Assembly: GCA_035048485.1 (NCBI GenBank)
Contig: CM068592.1
Location: forward strand, 36,526,001 to 36,590,000
DNA length: 64,000 bases
Direction of reading: 5' to 3'
From: Pteria penguin
Lineage: Eukaryota > Mollusca > Bivalvia > Pterioida > Pteriidae
Shown here: piece after piece, positions 46,591-58,623 of the stretch
Position numbering within the stretch: position 1 is the first letter of the stretch
Layout of the letters: each line of letters opens with the position of its first letter
Notes under the pieces: generated by a model
What the model was told of the DNA's origin: nothing
The model's database searches: none
The model's input: only the letters and a program-made list of their open reading frames with translations
Position numbers and translations under genes: made by a program

Positions 46591-46665
46591 ATGTACAGGT
46601 TTGTGGAGGGCGACGTTTACAACACAAAGAAATCTCGCGGAATTAATTGGACACACGAAGAAAAG
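46591..46665 (+). CDS. Exon 1 of Myb/SANT-like gene
   Basis: Twenty-five codons from ATG to donor GTAGGC, phase 0. It encodes the basic leader and first helix (NWTHEEK) of the Myb/SANT-like domain. The domain is split exactly before LFLVDL in exon 2. Confidence 0.72.
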
Positions 46666-49600
46666 GTAGGCTGATGAAATGTGTAGTGTATTCTATAGTC
46701 ACCTCTTTATCTGTGATATAGCTCTTTACCGTACATCTACTTATGTAAGAAAAGATAGGGGAGAAATGAACTCCTCTTTAGTAGATTTAGATCAGCTGTG
46801 GCACGTACTTTTCTTGGCATGTGTACAGTTTTGTAGCATTATGGTATGACAGAAATGCAAGGGTCAGATCCCATGTTCTTCTGGTCTGCTCTCGCATACA
46901 AATAAGAAGCATCTATGAGAGATGTTCTTGCCTATTTTCTTTTCAGACGCATCCCTATAGATAAGTTTTAGATTCCTGTGGTTGTATTGTAGTCGATCAA
47001 GTAAGGACCAACTTCATTAATGTTTAATTCGACCTTTTTTATTTAAATTGGTCAGTATTTGTTACTCTGAGTTTGGACATGAGTGAACACAAAACCGATA
47101 TTTACCAAGAAGGCAGGGGTTATCGTTACTTATTGAGCCTTAGAGAAACTGAATTACATATATAATAGTCTTTCCATCGTCGCAATCCACGGTACATGTA
47201 TTTGAGTCCGTTCCGTGCGACGATGGGTATTTTATACTGGTACTTTTTTCCTCGACCATTGGAGTATTCCATGCTACTTGGAGCAGTATTTTTGACAAAC
47301 ATGTTAGTATTATTTAAATCAGATCTATATTGTAAAGGTTTATCTTCGAAGGTAGATCGAATAAAGATAAGCCAGATTAACGCGGTACCTAAGTTATCTG
47401 CTCTTGGTTAAGGACACAATGGAGGTGGAAACACTTGTGTCCACTAAACCTTCACCGATATATTTATATAGAAACACTTCTGTCCACTAAACCTTCACCG
47501 ATACATTTATATAGAAACACTTCTGTCCACTAAACCTTCACCGATACATTTATATAGAAACACTTCTGTCCACTTAACCTTCACCGATACATTTATATAG
47601 AAACACTTCTGTCCACTAAACCTTCACCGATACATTTATATAGAAACACTTCTGTCCACTTAACCTTCACCGATACATTTATATAGAAACACTTCTGTCC
47701 ACTTAACCTTCACCGATACATTTATATAGAAACACTTCTGTCCACTAAACCTTCACCGATACATTTATAAAGAAACACTTCTGTCCACTAAACCTTCACC
47801 GATACATTTATAAAGAAACACTTCTGTCCACTAAACCTTCACCGATACATTTATAAAGAAACACTTCTGTCCACTTAACCTTGACCGATACATTTATATA
47901 GAAACACTTCTGTCCACTAAACCTTCACCGATACATTTATATAGTAACACTTCTGTCCACTAAACCTTCACCGATACATTTATATAGAAACACTTCTGTC
48001 CACTATACCTTCACCGATACATTTATATAGAAACACTTCTGTCCACTTAACCTTCACCGATACATTTATATAGAAACACTTCTGTCCACCAAACCCTCAC
48101 CGATACATTTATATAGAAACACTTCTGTCCACTAAACCTTCACCGATACATTTATAAAGAAACACTTCTGTCCACCAAACCTTCACCGATACATTTATAT
48201 AGAACACCTCTGTCCACCAAACCTTCACCGATACATTTATAAAGAAACACTTCTGTCCACTAAACCTTCACCGATACATTTATAAAGAAACACTTCTGTC
48301 CACTATACCTTCAGCGATACATTTATGTAGAAACACTTCTGTCCACTAAACCTTCACCGATACATTTACATGCATATAGAATACCTTTCCCCTGATTTAT
48401 AACTATATAGAAAACTCCCCGGATTATTTACTATATACAAAAGTCCCTTCAATTATTTAGGATATAGAAAGCTCACCGGACTATTTACTATATACAGAAA
48501 ACTCCCCAGATTATTTACTATATAGAAAACTCCCCGGATTATTTACGATATAGAAAAGTCCCCTGAATTATCTAGTATGTAGAAAACTCCCGGGTGATTC
48601 ACTATATAAAAACTTCCCAGATTGTAGAAATGTCCCCTGAATTATGTAGTATGTAGAAAACTCCCCGGATGATTAACTATACAGAAAACTCCCCGGATTA
48701 TTTACCATATAAAAATTCACCATGTTATTTACCGTATAATAAACTCTCAGGATTATTTACTTTACAGAAAACTCCCCGGATTATTTACTATATAGAAAAC
48801 TCATAAGGAATACACGTGAATTTTAAAGCCCTGTCTCTAATGTTTCTAAAGTTTTGATCCAAGTTAAAATTCGTTGTACGTAGGTCACTGTTCTAAGTCA
48901 AGGTCAAAACGTAAAAGTAAAAATTTTTAATATGTATAATGATGTTTTTTAAAAGTAGGTCAGCCTTCAAGGTCAAATCGCAAGGTTAAAAAATTTTGGT
49001 ACCCAATGAAAGGTTTTGGCACAAGGACTACATATGTGAAATAAGGTTAAAGATTTTTGTAAAGTAGGTCAGTATTCAAGGTCAAGTTAAAAACGTAAAT
49101 TTTTTTTAATTCGTATTGAAAGATTTGGCCCTGTCTCTAATGGTTTTAAAGTTATGATCTAGGTTAAAATTTTTGTCTACGACGACGACGACCACGACGA
49201 CGCCAGGGATATGACAATAACCCGCCGGACATTCGTCCAGGCGACCTTAAAAGAGATCAATTTTCTGCCTTCTGCCTGCCTGTCTGTCTCTGTGACTGCC
49301 AGTCTGTCTGTCTGTCTATAATAAACTTTTCAAGATTACAGTAGGAAAATATAATGGTAATATAGCATGACTTCCTATTATCCCCAAGGAATAAGTAAAG
49401 GTGGCTTATTCATGTGTTATTTCCAGGTCCCGGTTAACGTAAGGAGAGAATATTTCCATACCTTCCTCCCCTTCAAACTAAGCGACGGGCGTATTAAGCC
49501 ACGCTAGGCGTTTCTTTTTTTAAAATATGATTTCATATTGTCATTTACATTTCAGCTCTTTTTAGTCGATCTCTGCTCTCAGAAATCTCAAGTTATAGAA

Positions 49601-51469
49601 GAAAAAAGATCCGATCTTATTACCCTGAGCAAGAAAGCTGCAGCATGGCGAGCAATTTATGATCGGTTTAGTGTTCGATTTGGCCGCAAGCGAACACCTA
49701 TCAGAATAAAAGAACAATGGAAAAGAATGAAAATATCTGCTCGCGCGAAAATGCGAGATCTGACTTACATTAAACAGAGAGTAGAGAGAGGAGAAACAGT
49801 AAGAGTGGGAGAGAACGCCAAATACTATGGCGAATCCGAGGAAATCATCTGTCACGTGACACAGATATTACAGACATTAGATTCTGAGAACAAACAGCCA
49901 ATCCCTCGCTCTGTCTCCGTCATTAGTGGAGATGGATCATGTGACATTCATGATTCGTCCAACAGCAATGATGCTTACATTGTAAAGATAGAACCAGCCG
50001 AATCCAATGAGATGATAGATAATGATGAAATGGAATTTATAGAACAGAAAAATCTTCCCGTCGGGTAACATATTTTGTATATGTACAGTTGTTAATACGT
50101 GTGGTACTGTAATCTAGTATACTTTATATCCAAAGATTATGTTTTGGCAAATTCATGTTATAATACTAGTATTCAAAGCAAGAGATGAATATCTGTGCAT
50201 TTCATGCCGACATTCGAAACAATTGCGTAATTCAATATGACCATGTAACTAGGATAAAGTTGTGGAAATTGAGTTATATATAACTCATTGCCTCCAAATA
50301 GCAAATCGTCCATTTGCACACAATTCCAGTTGTAGGTTGCTTTCAGTGTTTTTGAAGTTTTACATGTTGAAAGCATTTGGGCTGATAATGTTTAAAGCAA
50401 AACATCACTCTAAAACTAAGGAGTATCTCCCTTATGCATAGCTCTGTCCTTAGATAGATTCTTTGGTTCACTTTTCGGTCATTTTGGTTTCAACATTGCT
50501 CTTCAACTATTTCTATTTTATGCGAATTCCAATCATTCGGCCACGAGCATCACCGAAGAGACATAAGATGTCGAAATGCGCATCTGGTGCACAAAATTAA
50601 AAAGTATATATATGTTCTGTACGACATCCAGCGATCAGTCGTGGGCTCTGTTTATCTAAGGAAACTAAGATTTGGTGAATATATAGTCGTGCTGTTCAAA
50701 CTTAACGCAGTAGATTAATTTATGATTTCAGATTTATTTCCCTTACCCTCACCCCGCCATAAAAAACCATAAAAAACACACCCCCCCCCAAAAAAAAAAA
50801 CCTCAAACAAACAAAACACCCCAAAAAGACAACCCCAACTCTCAGATTATTTTCTTTTAAAAGTTTATATTTATTATAATTACTTTAAGTAATTCTTTTA
50901 TCTATTTCAGCCCACAAGCAATACCAGAAACTCAGGCGGACACTACGCCGAATATCGTAGGTCAGATAAATGCACCGCTATCTGCCACCCAGTCTGATCA
51001 AAGGAACGAACACGTGATACCTCCATCATCAAATCATTATTCTTCATCCAGTCAACAACAAATAAGTCATTTAGACAGAACTGTTTCAGCTTCTTCAAGT
51101 CAAACTCTCAACGCCAAGGATTTTCTTGACACAACTCATCAAAACACATCGTTGAATGATAAACACGATACTCAAGCACACAGTTATCAACCGTTTTGTA
51201 ATCACCGAAACACTAAAACAAACATTACTTCATTTCCGAATGTATCTGTGGCGTCATTGCGAGAAAGTACCTTGCAGAATGATGGTATTGAATCTAGAGT
51301 ATTAATTGAATCTCAGTTGGAATATGCCAGGATAGAACATCAAAGAAAAATGCAATACATGAAAGAAGAACACCTTGCAAAATTAGAAATCCTTCGAATG
51401 GAAAAGGATATTGCAGCAGCTAAATTGAGAAAAGCTGAATTTAAACTTCGACTTTCCACAATCGAATAA
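46591..51469 (+). CDS. Myb/SANT-like DNA-binding protein (zeste/NAIF1-type domain)
   Basis: Three exons, 46591-46665, 49556-50064, 50911-51469, total 1143 nt for 380 residues; all junctions are GT/AG and in phase. The N-terminus (residues about 15-110) is a Myb_DNA-bind_5/SANT-like domain: INWTHEEK, then LFLVDLC, VIEEKRSD, AAWRAIYDRF, EQWKRMK, with the three spaced tryptophans typical of the fold. The middle is acidic and Ser/Asn-rich and contains VKIEPAE, which resembles a sumoylation site. The C-terminus (about 325-380) is a charged coiled coil (RIEHQRKMQYMKEEH...). Relatives include zeste, NAIF1 and many Harbinger-linked Myb proteins, so nuclear DNA binding is expected. Targets unknown. 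The start is the first ATG after an in-frame TAG at 46561. AATAAA at 51630 fits a poly(A) signal. Confidence 0.8.
46666..47429 (+). other. Intron 1 of Myb/SANT-like gene, left part
   Basis: No repeat or coding signal recognised before the 43-bp array. Confidence 0.55.
47430..48372. repeat. 43-bp minisatellite
   Basis: About 22 copies of ACTTCTGTCCACTAAACCTT plus CACCGATACATTTATATAGAAAC, very homogeneous. In intron 1 of the Myb/SANT-like gene. Confidence 0.97.
48375..48805. repeat. 28-bp degenerate minisatellite
   Basis: About 15 diverged copies of CTCCCCGGATTATTTACTAT plus ATAGAAAA, adjoining the 43-bp array and sharing its TATAGAAA phrase. Confidence 0.9.
48806..49245. repeat. AAGGTCA-type dispersed repeat with ACG microsatellite
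   Basis: Diverged copies of a phrase about 120 bp long: GCCCTGTCTCTAATG, AAAGTT.TGATC, AAGTCAAGGTCAAAAC, AATTTTGGTACC. It ends in an ACG run at 49179-49203. The same family recurs at 60680-61030. Confidence 0.55.
49255..49320. repeat. CTGT/CTGC simple repeat
   Basis: Impure run of CTGCCTGTCTGTCTCTGT. Confidence 0.85.
49556..50064 (+). CDS. Exon 2 of Myb/SANT-like gene
   Basis: Acceptor ACATTTCAG, donor GTAACA, phase 0 to phase 2. It carries most of the Myb/SANT-like domain and the acidic linker. Without splicing, the frame meets TAA directly past the donor, which supports the intron. Confidence 0.78.
50065..50416 (+). other. Intron 2 of Myb/SANT-like gene, left part
   Basis: AT-rich, nothing recognised. 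The hammerhead-bearing repeat follows, then a C/A-rich low-complexity tract at 50760-50830. Confidence 0.55.
50417..50594 (+). repeat. Dispersed repeat ending in a hammerhead ribozyme-like motif, copy 2
   Basis: Type I hammerhead layout at 50547-50590: stem I GCATCA (50547-50552) pairs fully with TGGTGC (50585-50590). The core CCGAAGA (consensus CUGANGA) follows, then stem II GACAT/ATGTC, GAAA, a minimal stem III ATGC/GCAT and C50584 as cleavage base. Only U4 of the core is changed to C. Hammerhead-bearing repeats are known in bivalves, in retrozymes and Penelope-like elements. This copy is intron 2 of the Myb/SANT-like gene. Confidence 0.68.
50911..51469 (+). CDS. Exon 3 of Myb/SANT-like gene: linker and coiled coil
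   Basis: Acceptor CTATTTCAG. Its first base completes a Gly codon. The first part is low-complexity Ser/Gln/Thr/His-rich. The last 55 residues are a strong coiled coil with regular Leu/Ile/Met spacing, likely for dimerisation. Stop TAA at 51467-51469. Confidence 0.74.
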
Positions 51470-51629
51470 GTTGTTTTTGTTCACTCGTTATCATATACAT
51501 TTTACTTTAATGAGTATACTTGTATAAATATACATTGTGAACCATTAAATGATGATATATTAACACTTGATCGATAACCCTGAATCTGAAAGATACATTA
51601 GTAACGTTTATCCACTTGCACTTCAGTGA

Positions 51630-51635
51630 AATAAA
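51630..51635 (+). terminator. Poly(A) signal of Myb/SANT-like gene
   Basis: AATAAA about 160 bp past the stop codon, with no closer canonical hexamer seen. The retroelement fragment begins some 55 bp downstream. Confidence 0.5.
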
Positions 51636-51689
51636 GCCAATGTACCTAATAAAGAGAGTGTTTTTGGATATATAAATTAAAATACATGT

Positions 51690-52330
51690 AATTGACAACA
51701 GAATACATCCCAATTTATGATAAACATGACGACTTTGTGTTTCCTACTGTACATTTTCCCTGGTCATATAGCGATATCCCTGGACTTTCATCGTATGGTA
51801 TGTATATTTACTGGTCCGATTTGCTAGAGCTTGTATCAACGTTTTGGATTTCCATACAGACGTTCTACCCAAATTTACTTTAAATACGAAAATTTCGTCC
51901 TGATAGCGAGGCTTCTTGCCACGAAACTACTCTCACAAAGATATATTGAGGAACGTTTGATATTGTCACTGAGGAAGTTCTATGGTCGTTCTAGGGATCT
52001 ATTGCAATTTCAGATTCCTCTTTCAAGAATGTTAACCGATATTTTGGGGCTTGACCACACTAAATAATCATCTTAAATTTTTGAATATACTTGATTTGAC
52101 ATAATACGTGTATACATGTATATACAGATATTTGTTCACCTGCGTTTCCGACACCGGAATTTCAGGCAGGCAGCATGTCTTGCCTTCTTTCCAGGGGACG
52201 CTTACTCCTCCCGGGCACCAGTTCTCACCTCGATTTTATTGGGGTTCGCATTTGTCTGAATATGACACTAAACACGATATTGTCCCCTTTATTCCATGGA
52301 CTATGAGATATGGTTAACCCTTCGGTACTT
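51690..52330 (+). mobile_element. 3' fragment of a reverse-transcriptase element, copy A
   Basis: Decayed coding: IYDKHDDFVFPTVHFPWSYS, then after a frameshift LLATKLLSQRYIEERLILSL, RKFYGR and SRMLTDIL. These match the C-terminal end of a reverse-transcriptase protein frequent in bivalve genomes (KLYDKRDDFNF... SLRKFYGRH). A non-coding tail with GGACGCTTACTCCTCCCGGG and CACCAG follows and is shared with copy B. Element class (Penelope-like or other) is not certain. Confidence 0.6.
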
Positions 52331-52989
52331 CTTCGTTTTTTTTACTTTCAAACGTTTCACCAGATCCCATAAACTTCGAAAGACTGATGGAGAATTTTAT
52401 GGATTTTATTCAAATCTTTAACTTAGATTTGGAAAATTGACTTTTTAGCAATATGTGCACTTTGAATAACAGGAAAGTGGGGACTCTATGACGGTCCTTT
52501 ATTAACATCTGCAGATGAGATAAGGTCCTGACATTCGTCCCCTCTGACTGTCAGTCAGGATTCCTACAGATCAGGGACCTTTCTTAGCTTTCAGGTGGGC
52601 AGAATGCAAATGGTCCATATTGATGTTTCTTAGTATTTTTATTATTTATTTCGTTGTGATATTGGTGTTCATACTTTTATGACTTATCAAGTTGAAGTTT
52701 TTATTTACTGTTTATTTATTTTATCTTTGATTTAATTTTATTTCATTATAAGTTTTGCAAAATGTGACCCTCATTTCATCGAAATATTTATGCGATGGTC
52801 TCATAAAATTCTAAGTAGTTTTCTGGTCGCTCAGCGAGGAGGATCATAGGTTTCCTCTCTGTCTGCATTTCTCGCCCTGTATCTGTCTGTACGACAGGTA
52901 TTTCATCACAAAAAGAAGTCAGGATGATAAACCAATAACCATACGTCAGTTTAAATCCAGACTTGTATTTATAATCCTAAAATTACGTT
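52331..52989. other. Spacer between retroelement copies A and B
   Basis: AT-rich, with a CTGTCTG-containing patch near 52855-52890. May be further decayed retroelement. Confidence 0.4.
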
Positions 52990-53341
52990 AGCATTTTCCA
53001 AGTGAATTGGAAGTTAAGGAAACAATGGATAGCAAAAATCTTCTTCGTATCGAGATATTATCTTATAGCATAGATGGTTACCCTCATACCTCAGTCTATA
53101 GCACACGAGAAGATTTCAATTTCAGCATCACAAACTGTCGCTTTACGAGTGACTATAATCCATCATTGTCTGCCAAAGGTGTTTCCAGTTAATACGCTAT
53201 GACAGATTCATTTCAAATTAGAATTACTTTTTCCTGAGTTGGAAAGCGACTTTCAGATACTGTTAAAGATGATGGGTAAGCCAGTTCAGTTTAGTAGTAC
53301 AAAAATCATCAAACCGGAAGGCATACAATATCAGCAAAAAA

Positions 53342-53418
<77 letters not shown>

Positions 53419-53905
53419 AACCAAAAAACATCTACTAAGGAGCATAAATGAATAACAAATATAGAGTGAAATCAGTTGCCAAGGGAGAGAAACCCGCATA
53501 CGGCGTATTCATATCTCAGTTAATACGTTATTCCAGTGCATGTTCAAATTCGACTTTCAGAAAAGCTACTCAACCAGGGTTATATATGTGCTAGACTAGC
53601 AACGTCACTGAAGAAGTTCTACGGTCGTTACGAGACTCTTATTACTCCATATGATATCTCGTTATCCTGACTTTTAAATGATATTCTGGACTGAGACCGA
53701 TTCCGATCATTTTACACAGATTTGGCACCTTCTGTACTAGAAGGTTACCTACTTTGACTTCTCCATGTATAAATATATATATGGAATTTACACGCTTTGA
53801 CTCTTTCTACTTGGTATATGTGACGGGTGTTGCTAGCAAGCAGGAGATGCTCACTCTCCCCGGGCACCTGATCTCGCTCCATCATAGGGGTTCACATATA
53901 CTCTT
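52990..53905 (+). mobile_element. 3' fragment of a reverse-transcriptase element, copy B
   Basis: Starts with YSTREDFNFSITNCRF, corresponding to KLYDKRDDFNF of relatives. It is interrupted by a TA microsatellite (53345-53414), resumes with a YGVFISQLIRYSSACS-like segment (53490-53560) and GTCACTGAAGAAGTTCTACG (LKKFYGR), and ends with the GCAGGAGATGCTCACTCTCC and CCGGGCACCTG tail shared with copy A. Confidence 0.58.
53345..53414. repeat. (TA)n microsatellite
   Basis: Uninterrupted TA run inside retroelement copy B. Confidence 0.97.
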
Positions 53906-54464
53906 CAAGTAGACATGTTTTGTTATTTTCTACTTGGTTTTCAATTCTACTGATTTTATATATCCTCTGATTTCATGATTTTCGGACTTGTGGTTTGGAT
54001 TTATCCATCATCTTTACATCATTACAATAAAGTATAATTTTTTGTAGACGATTATTTGGTGACAGGTACGTACGTTTCATATTTTCTAATCAGGAAGATA
54101 ATATGTATATTGTATTTTTATCTGGATTTTATTTATATCAGCTTACTTTATTTACAAATAGCAAAACCGATAAAAATCAATATTAGAACATATATACGTT
54201 ATAAATTTGTGCTCCAGATGCGCTCGTGTAGAGAAAAAGTGGGATAAGCACATTCATGTAAATGACGCAAGAAAATATCGATTTTAATGCGCTTGCAAAA
54301 CCGACTAAGGACATAATTTCAATCATGGAATAAAAAGATAATTCATCTTAAATATCTTAATTTAATGTAATATCTAATATAATTTATCTATTTGAGATAA
54401 CTTTATTTAAACTGTACGAGTTTAATGAAGTTGCCAGATTATAATGACAGCATCAAAATATTCA

Positions 54465-54668
54465 ACAACAGGTCTCCATATTGGACCAACGACAGGTCAC
54501 CATATTAGACCAACAACAGGTCACCATATTGGACCAACAACAGGTCTCCATATTGGACCAACGACAGGTCACCATATTGGACCAACGACAGGTCACCATA
54601 TTAGACCAACAACAGGTCACCATATTGGACCAACGACAGGTCACAATATGGGACCAACCCCTGGTATA
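54465..54668. repeat. 24-bp minisatellite
   Basis: Eight copies of ACAGGTCACCATATTGGACC plus AACG. Confidence 0.95.
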
Positions 54669-55559
54669 TTTGACTATTAACACATTTTCGTTCACTGATT
54701 TCAGGTAACGACTGAGCGAAGTTAAGGACCACATATTTTGTTATGGACTATGTTTATCGGTTTCCAATTTTTATAGAAAGAGAAAACCGAAGACATCTGA
54801 TAAAGCTGTATGACAAAAATCACCAAGGACATGCACACAAAAATGACAATAGTAGAATATATACAAAAATACTCTACAAAAATTACAAAAATATTCGATT
54901 GTGCTGCGATTACGATACCGACTTAGGACGGTCAATTAAAGTAACAAACGTCATTCAATTGTTGTGGGTAACCGGTTTACGGGCGCCCAAGAAGTAAAAA
55001 GTAATTTATATATGAAATTGACACCACCAGATCATAAAGTCTAAAACCGCAAAACCTGACCCTAACCGTTTCACTATTTAAATTGTCAATTTAATATTAA
55101 CATAAACTACAAACTATGACTTGAAGTCTTCTCAAGTCAAAGATATAATCAGATGAAATTTAACCATCGGTTACTTAACCAGTGGAAAAAGAGTGTTTTG
55201 TTATCTTTTACCTATGTCTTAGAGTGCACAATTTTACCGTTTTAGGTCAGTGGCACATTTTCTCTATATCAAGTAGCAAAATTCTTATATTTAACGTTAA
55301 CAAAGTCGTAGAAACTATGAGGTAATCGTAAATGTGACAGGTTATTAATTGGTGTATCATTAATCCGCTCCTTAGGAAGGCCTTTATTCTGTACCCTAGA
55401 CAAGGTACTTGGAAAAATTACCAAATTACAACCAAGTACCGATTTAAGCAGGAAAGTTAACTCCTGTCCAGTCCAGAAGACCTTGAATCCAATCCTCTTA
55501 TCGTCATGGAAACCGACTATATGAGCTATGGTTTGTAAGTTTTGCTAGTTGATGTGGTA
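54669..55559. other. Intergenic spacer
   Basis: AT-rich. A frame at 54743-54997 has a KLYDKN phrase but no wider similarity that could be defended. Confidence 0.4.
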
Positions 55560-55815
55560 ACAAATTGACACTTGTATCTGAATATCTGACCTAAGGTACC
55601 GCTTGACACTTGTATCTGAATATCTGACTTAAGATACCGCTTGACACTTGTATCTGAATATCTGACCTACCGTACTGCTTGACACTTGTATCTGACTTAA
55701 AGTACCGCTTGACACATCTATCTGAATATCTGACATAAGGTACCGCTTGACATTTCTATCTGACCTAAGGTACAGCTTGACACTTGTATCTGAATATCTG
55801 ACCTAAGATACCGCT
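55560..55815. repeat. 38-bp minisatellite
   Basis: About seven copies of CTTGACACTTGTATCTGAAT plus ATCTGACCTAAGGTACCG, some shortened. Confidence 0.93.
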
Positions 55816-56202
55816 TTAGTAGAATCAGTATTATGGCAAGTACATGTTTTGCGCATAAACTTTTATTAATATTTAAAAGAAAGTATACACTGAGCAAGTG
55901 TATATGCCCTCGAAGTTCTAAGGTATATTAACTCTAGAAAGTGTGACGGTAAACAAGGACATACCACCTTGGTAGAGGCTACATTTATATCAGGTATAAA
56001 TTTATTCCAAGATTTTGTAAAGAAAATTATCCCATTTAAATCGGCAAGGACAAATGGAGATATCATGCTGCCATAATTTAATCAGACGGAAGAACATCAA
56101 TGCAACAGACCAGGTCTCGTCTAAAACAGATGTATAAATACATGGACATAGATGCATACCTCATGACTTCTTTTGACAAGCGTAAGTATTGGTAGGGCTT
56201 TA

Positions 56203-56391
56203 GTGATCGATAGCTAGAGTTTGAAGCTTAACGTGTCGCCAGCCATACATTTTTATGCCCAGTCTGAAAGATCCAGTGGCATCTAAGTTTGGATCGTCCG
56301 TCCGTCTGAAGAAAGATGCACTACCTTCTTTGTCTTGAACTCGCCAACATTCAACTGCGCGTGTATCTTTGACTTTCTCACATTTTAACAG
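56203..56391 (-). CDS. Unidentified short coding-like stretch
   Basis: ATG to stop, 62 residues on the minus strand. Composition is unlike the AT-rich surroundings: CEKVKDTRAVECWRVQDKEG, RTDDPNLD, GWRHVKL. No family recognised. It could be a small gene, a last exon whose acceptor is not obvious, or part of an old mobile element. Confidence 0.25.
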
Positions 56392-56406
56392 CATCCTATG
56401 ACCCAA

Positions 56407-58562
56407 GTCGTTGTCAGTATCATAAATTTGTCATACACAAAATGAGTAGACATAATTGACCAATGTTAGATCAGTGTTGTGAAAAGGAAAAAAGGCAGGT
56501 TTATATAATTTGTCTACAGACAAATTTCTAGAGGAACGCGGCAACTGTGGTTTTCGTGTTTTCTTTTTTCAAGATTACAACCTCTATCAAACAGACGCCG
56601 AACAGAGTGAGCTGTATATATCGTGTTGCTTAACATTTTACACAATCAATCACCATAGAAAATTCCTTTTAAGCTAGGCGTTTGGCTCTTCCTTGTATGT
56701 CAGTTTAAAAAATACATTTTCTCCACAAATGCCTTAAACTTTTAACCTTATTCATCACTGAAGAGATTGTCTGTCCCAATTCGCATCCTACTACCAACTT
56801 AATACCGGTATGATGCAGTGATCCTCCTGTCTTCATCAAATGATAACCACAGCTTTACATATGAAAAACAAAAAACAACACAGCTACTTTTTCTGGTCAT
56901 TTTAATGTTGTCAATAATAACACATGTACTATAGTTTCTTGCCATCATCGACTACTCCACTTCTAGCGACTTGCATATGTACATTGGATCAGTAAATCTT
57001 AACATGTAATAAATTCAACAACCATTTCTTTCCATCTTTAAATTAAGTCAACATACCAGTGGTATAAGACACTAAAGTTTCTTTTCTTATAACTATCATG
57101 ATCTCTACTTTTTATTTAAATGTTCCTGCCCTTTGTATTATTTTTGGTTTAATTTCAATACTAAGTCTATGAGTGACAAATACAATATAGTAACTAATTC
57201 GTAATGCAGTGAAAACCAAATATTTGGATAAAGAGGGAAGAGGTATCAACATGTTACTGAAAATAATCTTATCACATTCAAAAACGGTTATTCTCACAGT
57301 ATCACCTTGATCACTTACAGTGGCAATGTTGGAACAGCGTTCCTTTAGTTACTTGGGCAAACAGGATAGGATTCTACGTTCAGGCAATCATGGTATAGAC
57401 ATAATATATGACCTTTTGCTTGCACGTTCATTATTTACAAAAGTTTGTCTTAGGACTGTTTAATCAAAACAATCCAAATCAAATTTTTCTCATTAAAATA
57501 TAATTCAAATTTCACCTTAACGTGAAAAGTCTAAATATTTTATAAAAGGTAGTATGAAAATCATATGGAGGCGAAAAATTGCAAGGAAAATTCAACAGAA
57601 TCATCGTGTTTAAGTAATATGAGGTTTATATGTATTATTTAGAATAAATCTTACTTTCTTTCTAATGTTAAGGACCTTTTTTTTATATAAATTCTTTATT
57701 TACTTGCATGTGATGTAATGAGAATTCTACTTGCAATGCTTGAGGGGTAAGTGAGGGGGGGGGGTTGAAGGAGGGTGTTTGTGGGTTGATAAATTGTTAG
57801 ATTTGCTGATTTTATTTAACTTGATATGATAAATAAGAAACCCTGATATGATAATGGCCGAATTATATAATATGAAAAATATACATAATTTCTGTATCAT
57901 AAAATACTTATAATATGGCAGAGAAGCACATCGGTCACTATACACTGTCAAGACAAAAATGGATACAATGCTTTCTGATTACTTCGTACGGCCTATTTAA
58001 ATGGAACTGCAACGTATCAGAATGTCTTACTATATTTAGAGACTGGTGCAGTCTGTTTAATGAATATCTTTTGAACTTTTATGAGTACATGTACTTTCAT
58101 CAGTTATAAAGTACTCTTAGAAAACGGTAAAATGGATACTCATTTTCATTGCAAAATGATTCATTCAAATCAAAAATGCATGATATAAAAGATCAATAAA
58201 TGAATTTTGGTCTCTTTCACAACTATGTCAATTCATTTGAAGTTTTAAAATCACTCCTGGTTACAAAAATACATTCTGAATTATGAAAATGATTCTTTAT
58301 AAATAAGTTCATCAATTAATCTGCAATCAGCTTTCTGTCTCTACGCATGGAAATCTGGACAAAATGTCCGAACAGAAATCAGTCTGTACCCATAGAAACT
58401 ATGGCATATAAATAGGGACATCAATATCCAGTCTGGAGCCAGCTTTTACCCTGGGTAAGTATGGCATGTAAAACTGACATCAACGTCCAATCAAATGCCA
58501 GTTTACATCTTGCATTGGGTGACTAAAAGGATGTTGGTATTCCAATGACATTCATTTGTTAA
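56407..58562. other. Intergenic region downstream of AMPK gamma
   Basis: AT-rich, with a G-run near 57756-57765. No coding exon recognised. Confidence 0.5.
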
Positions 58563-58623
58563 TTTATTCCCAATGCAGGGTTTGAATGTACAGCAGTTAT
58601 ACTCCATTTCACTCCAGGTCACC

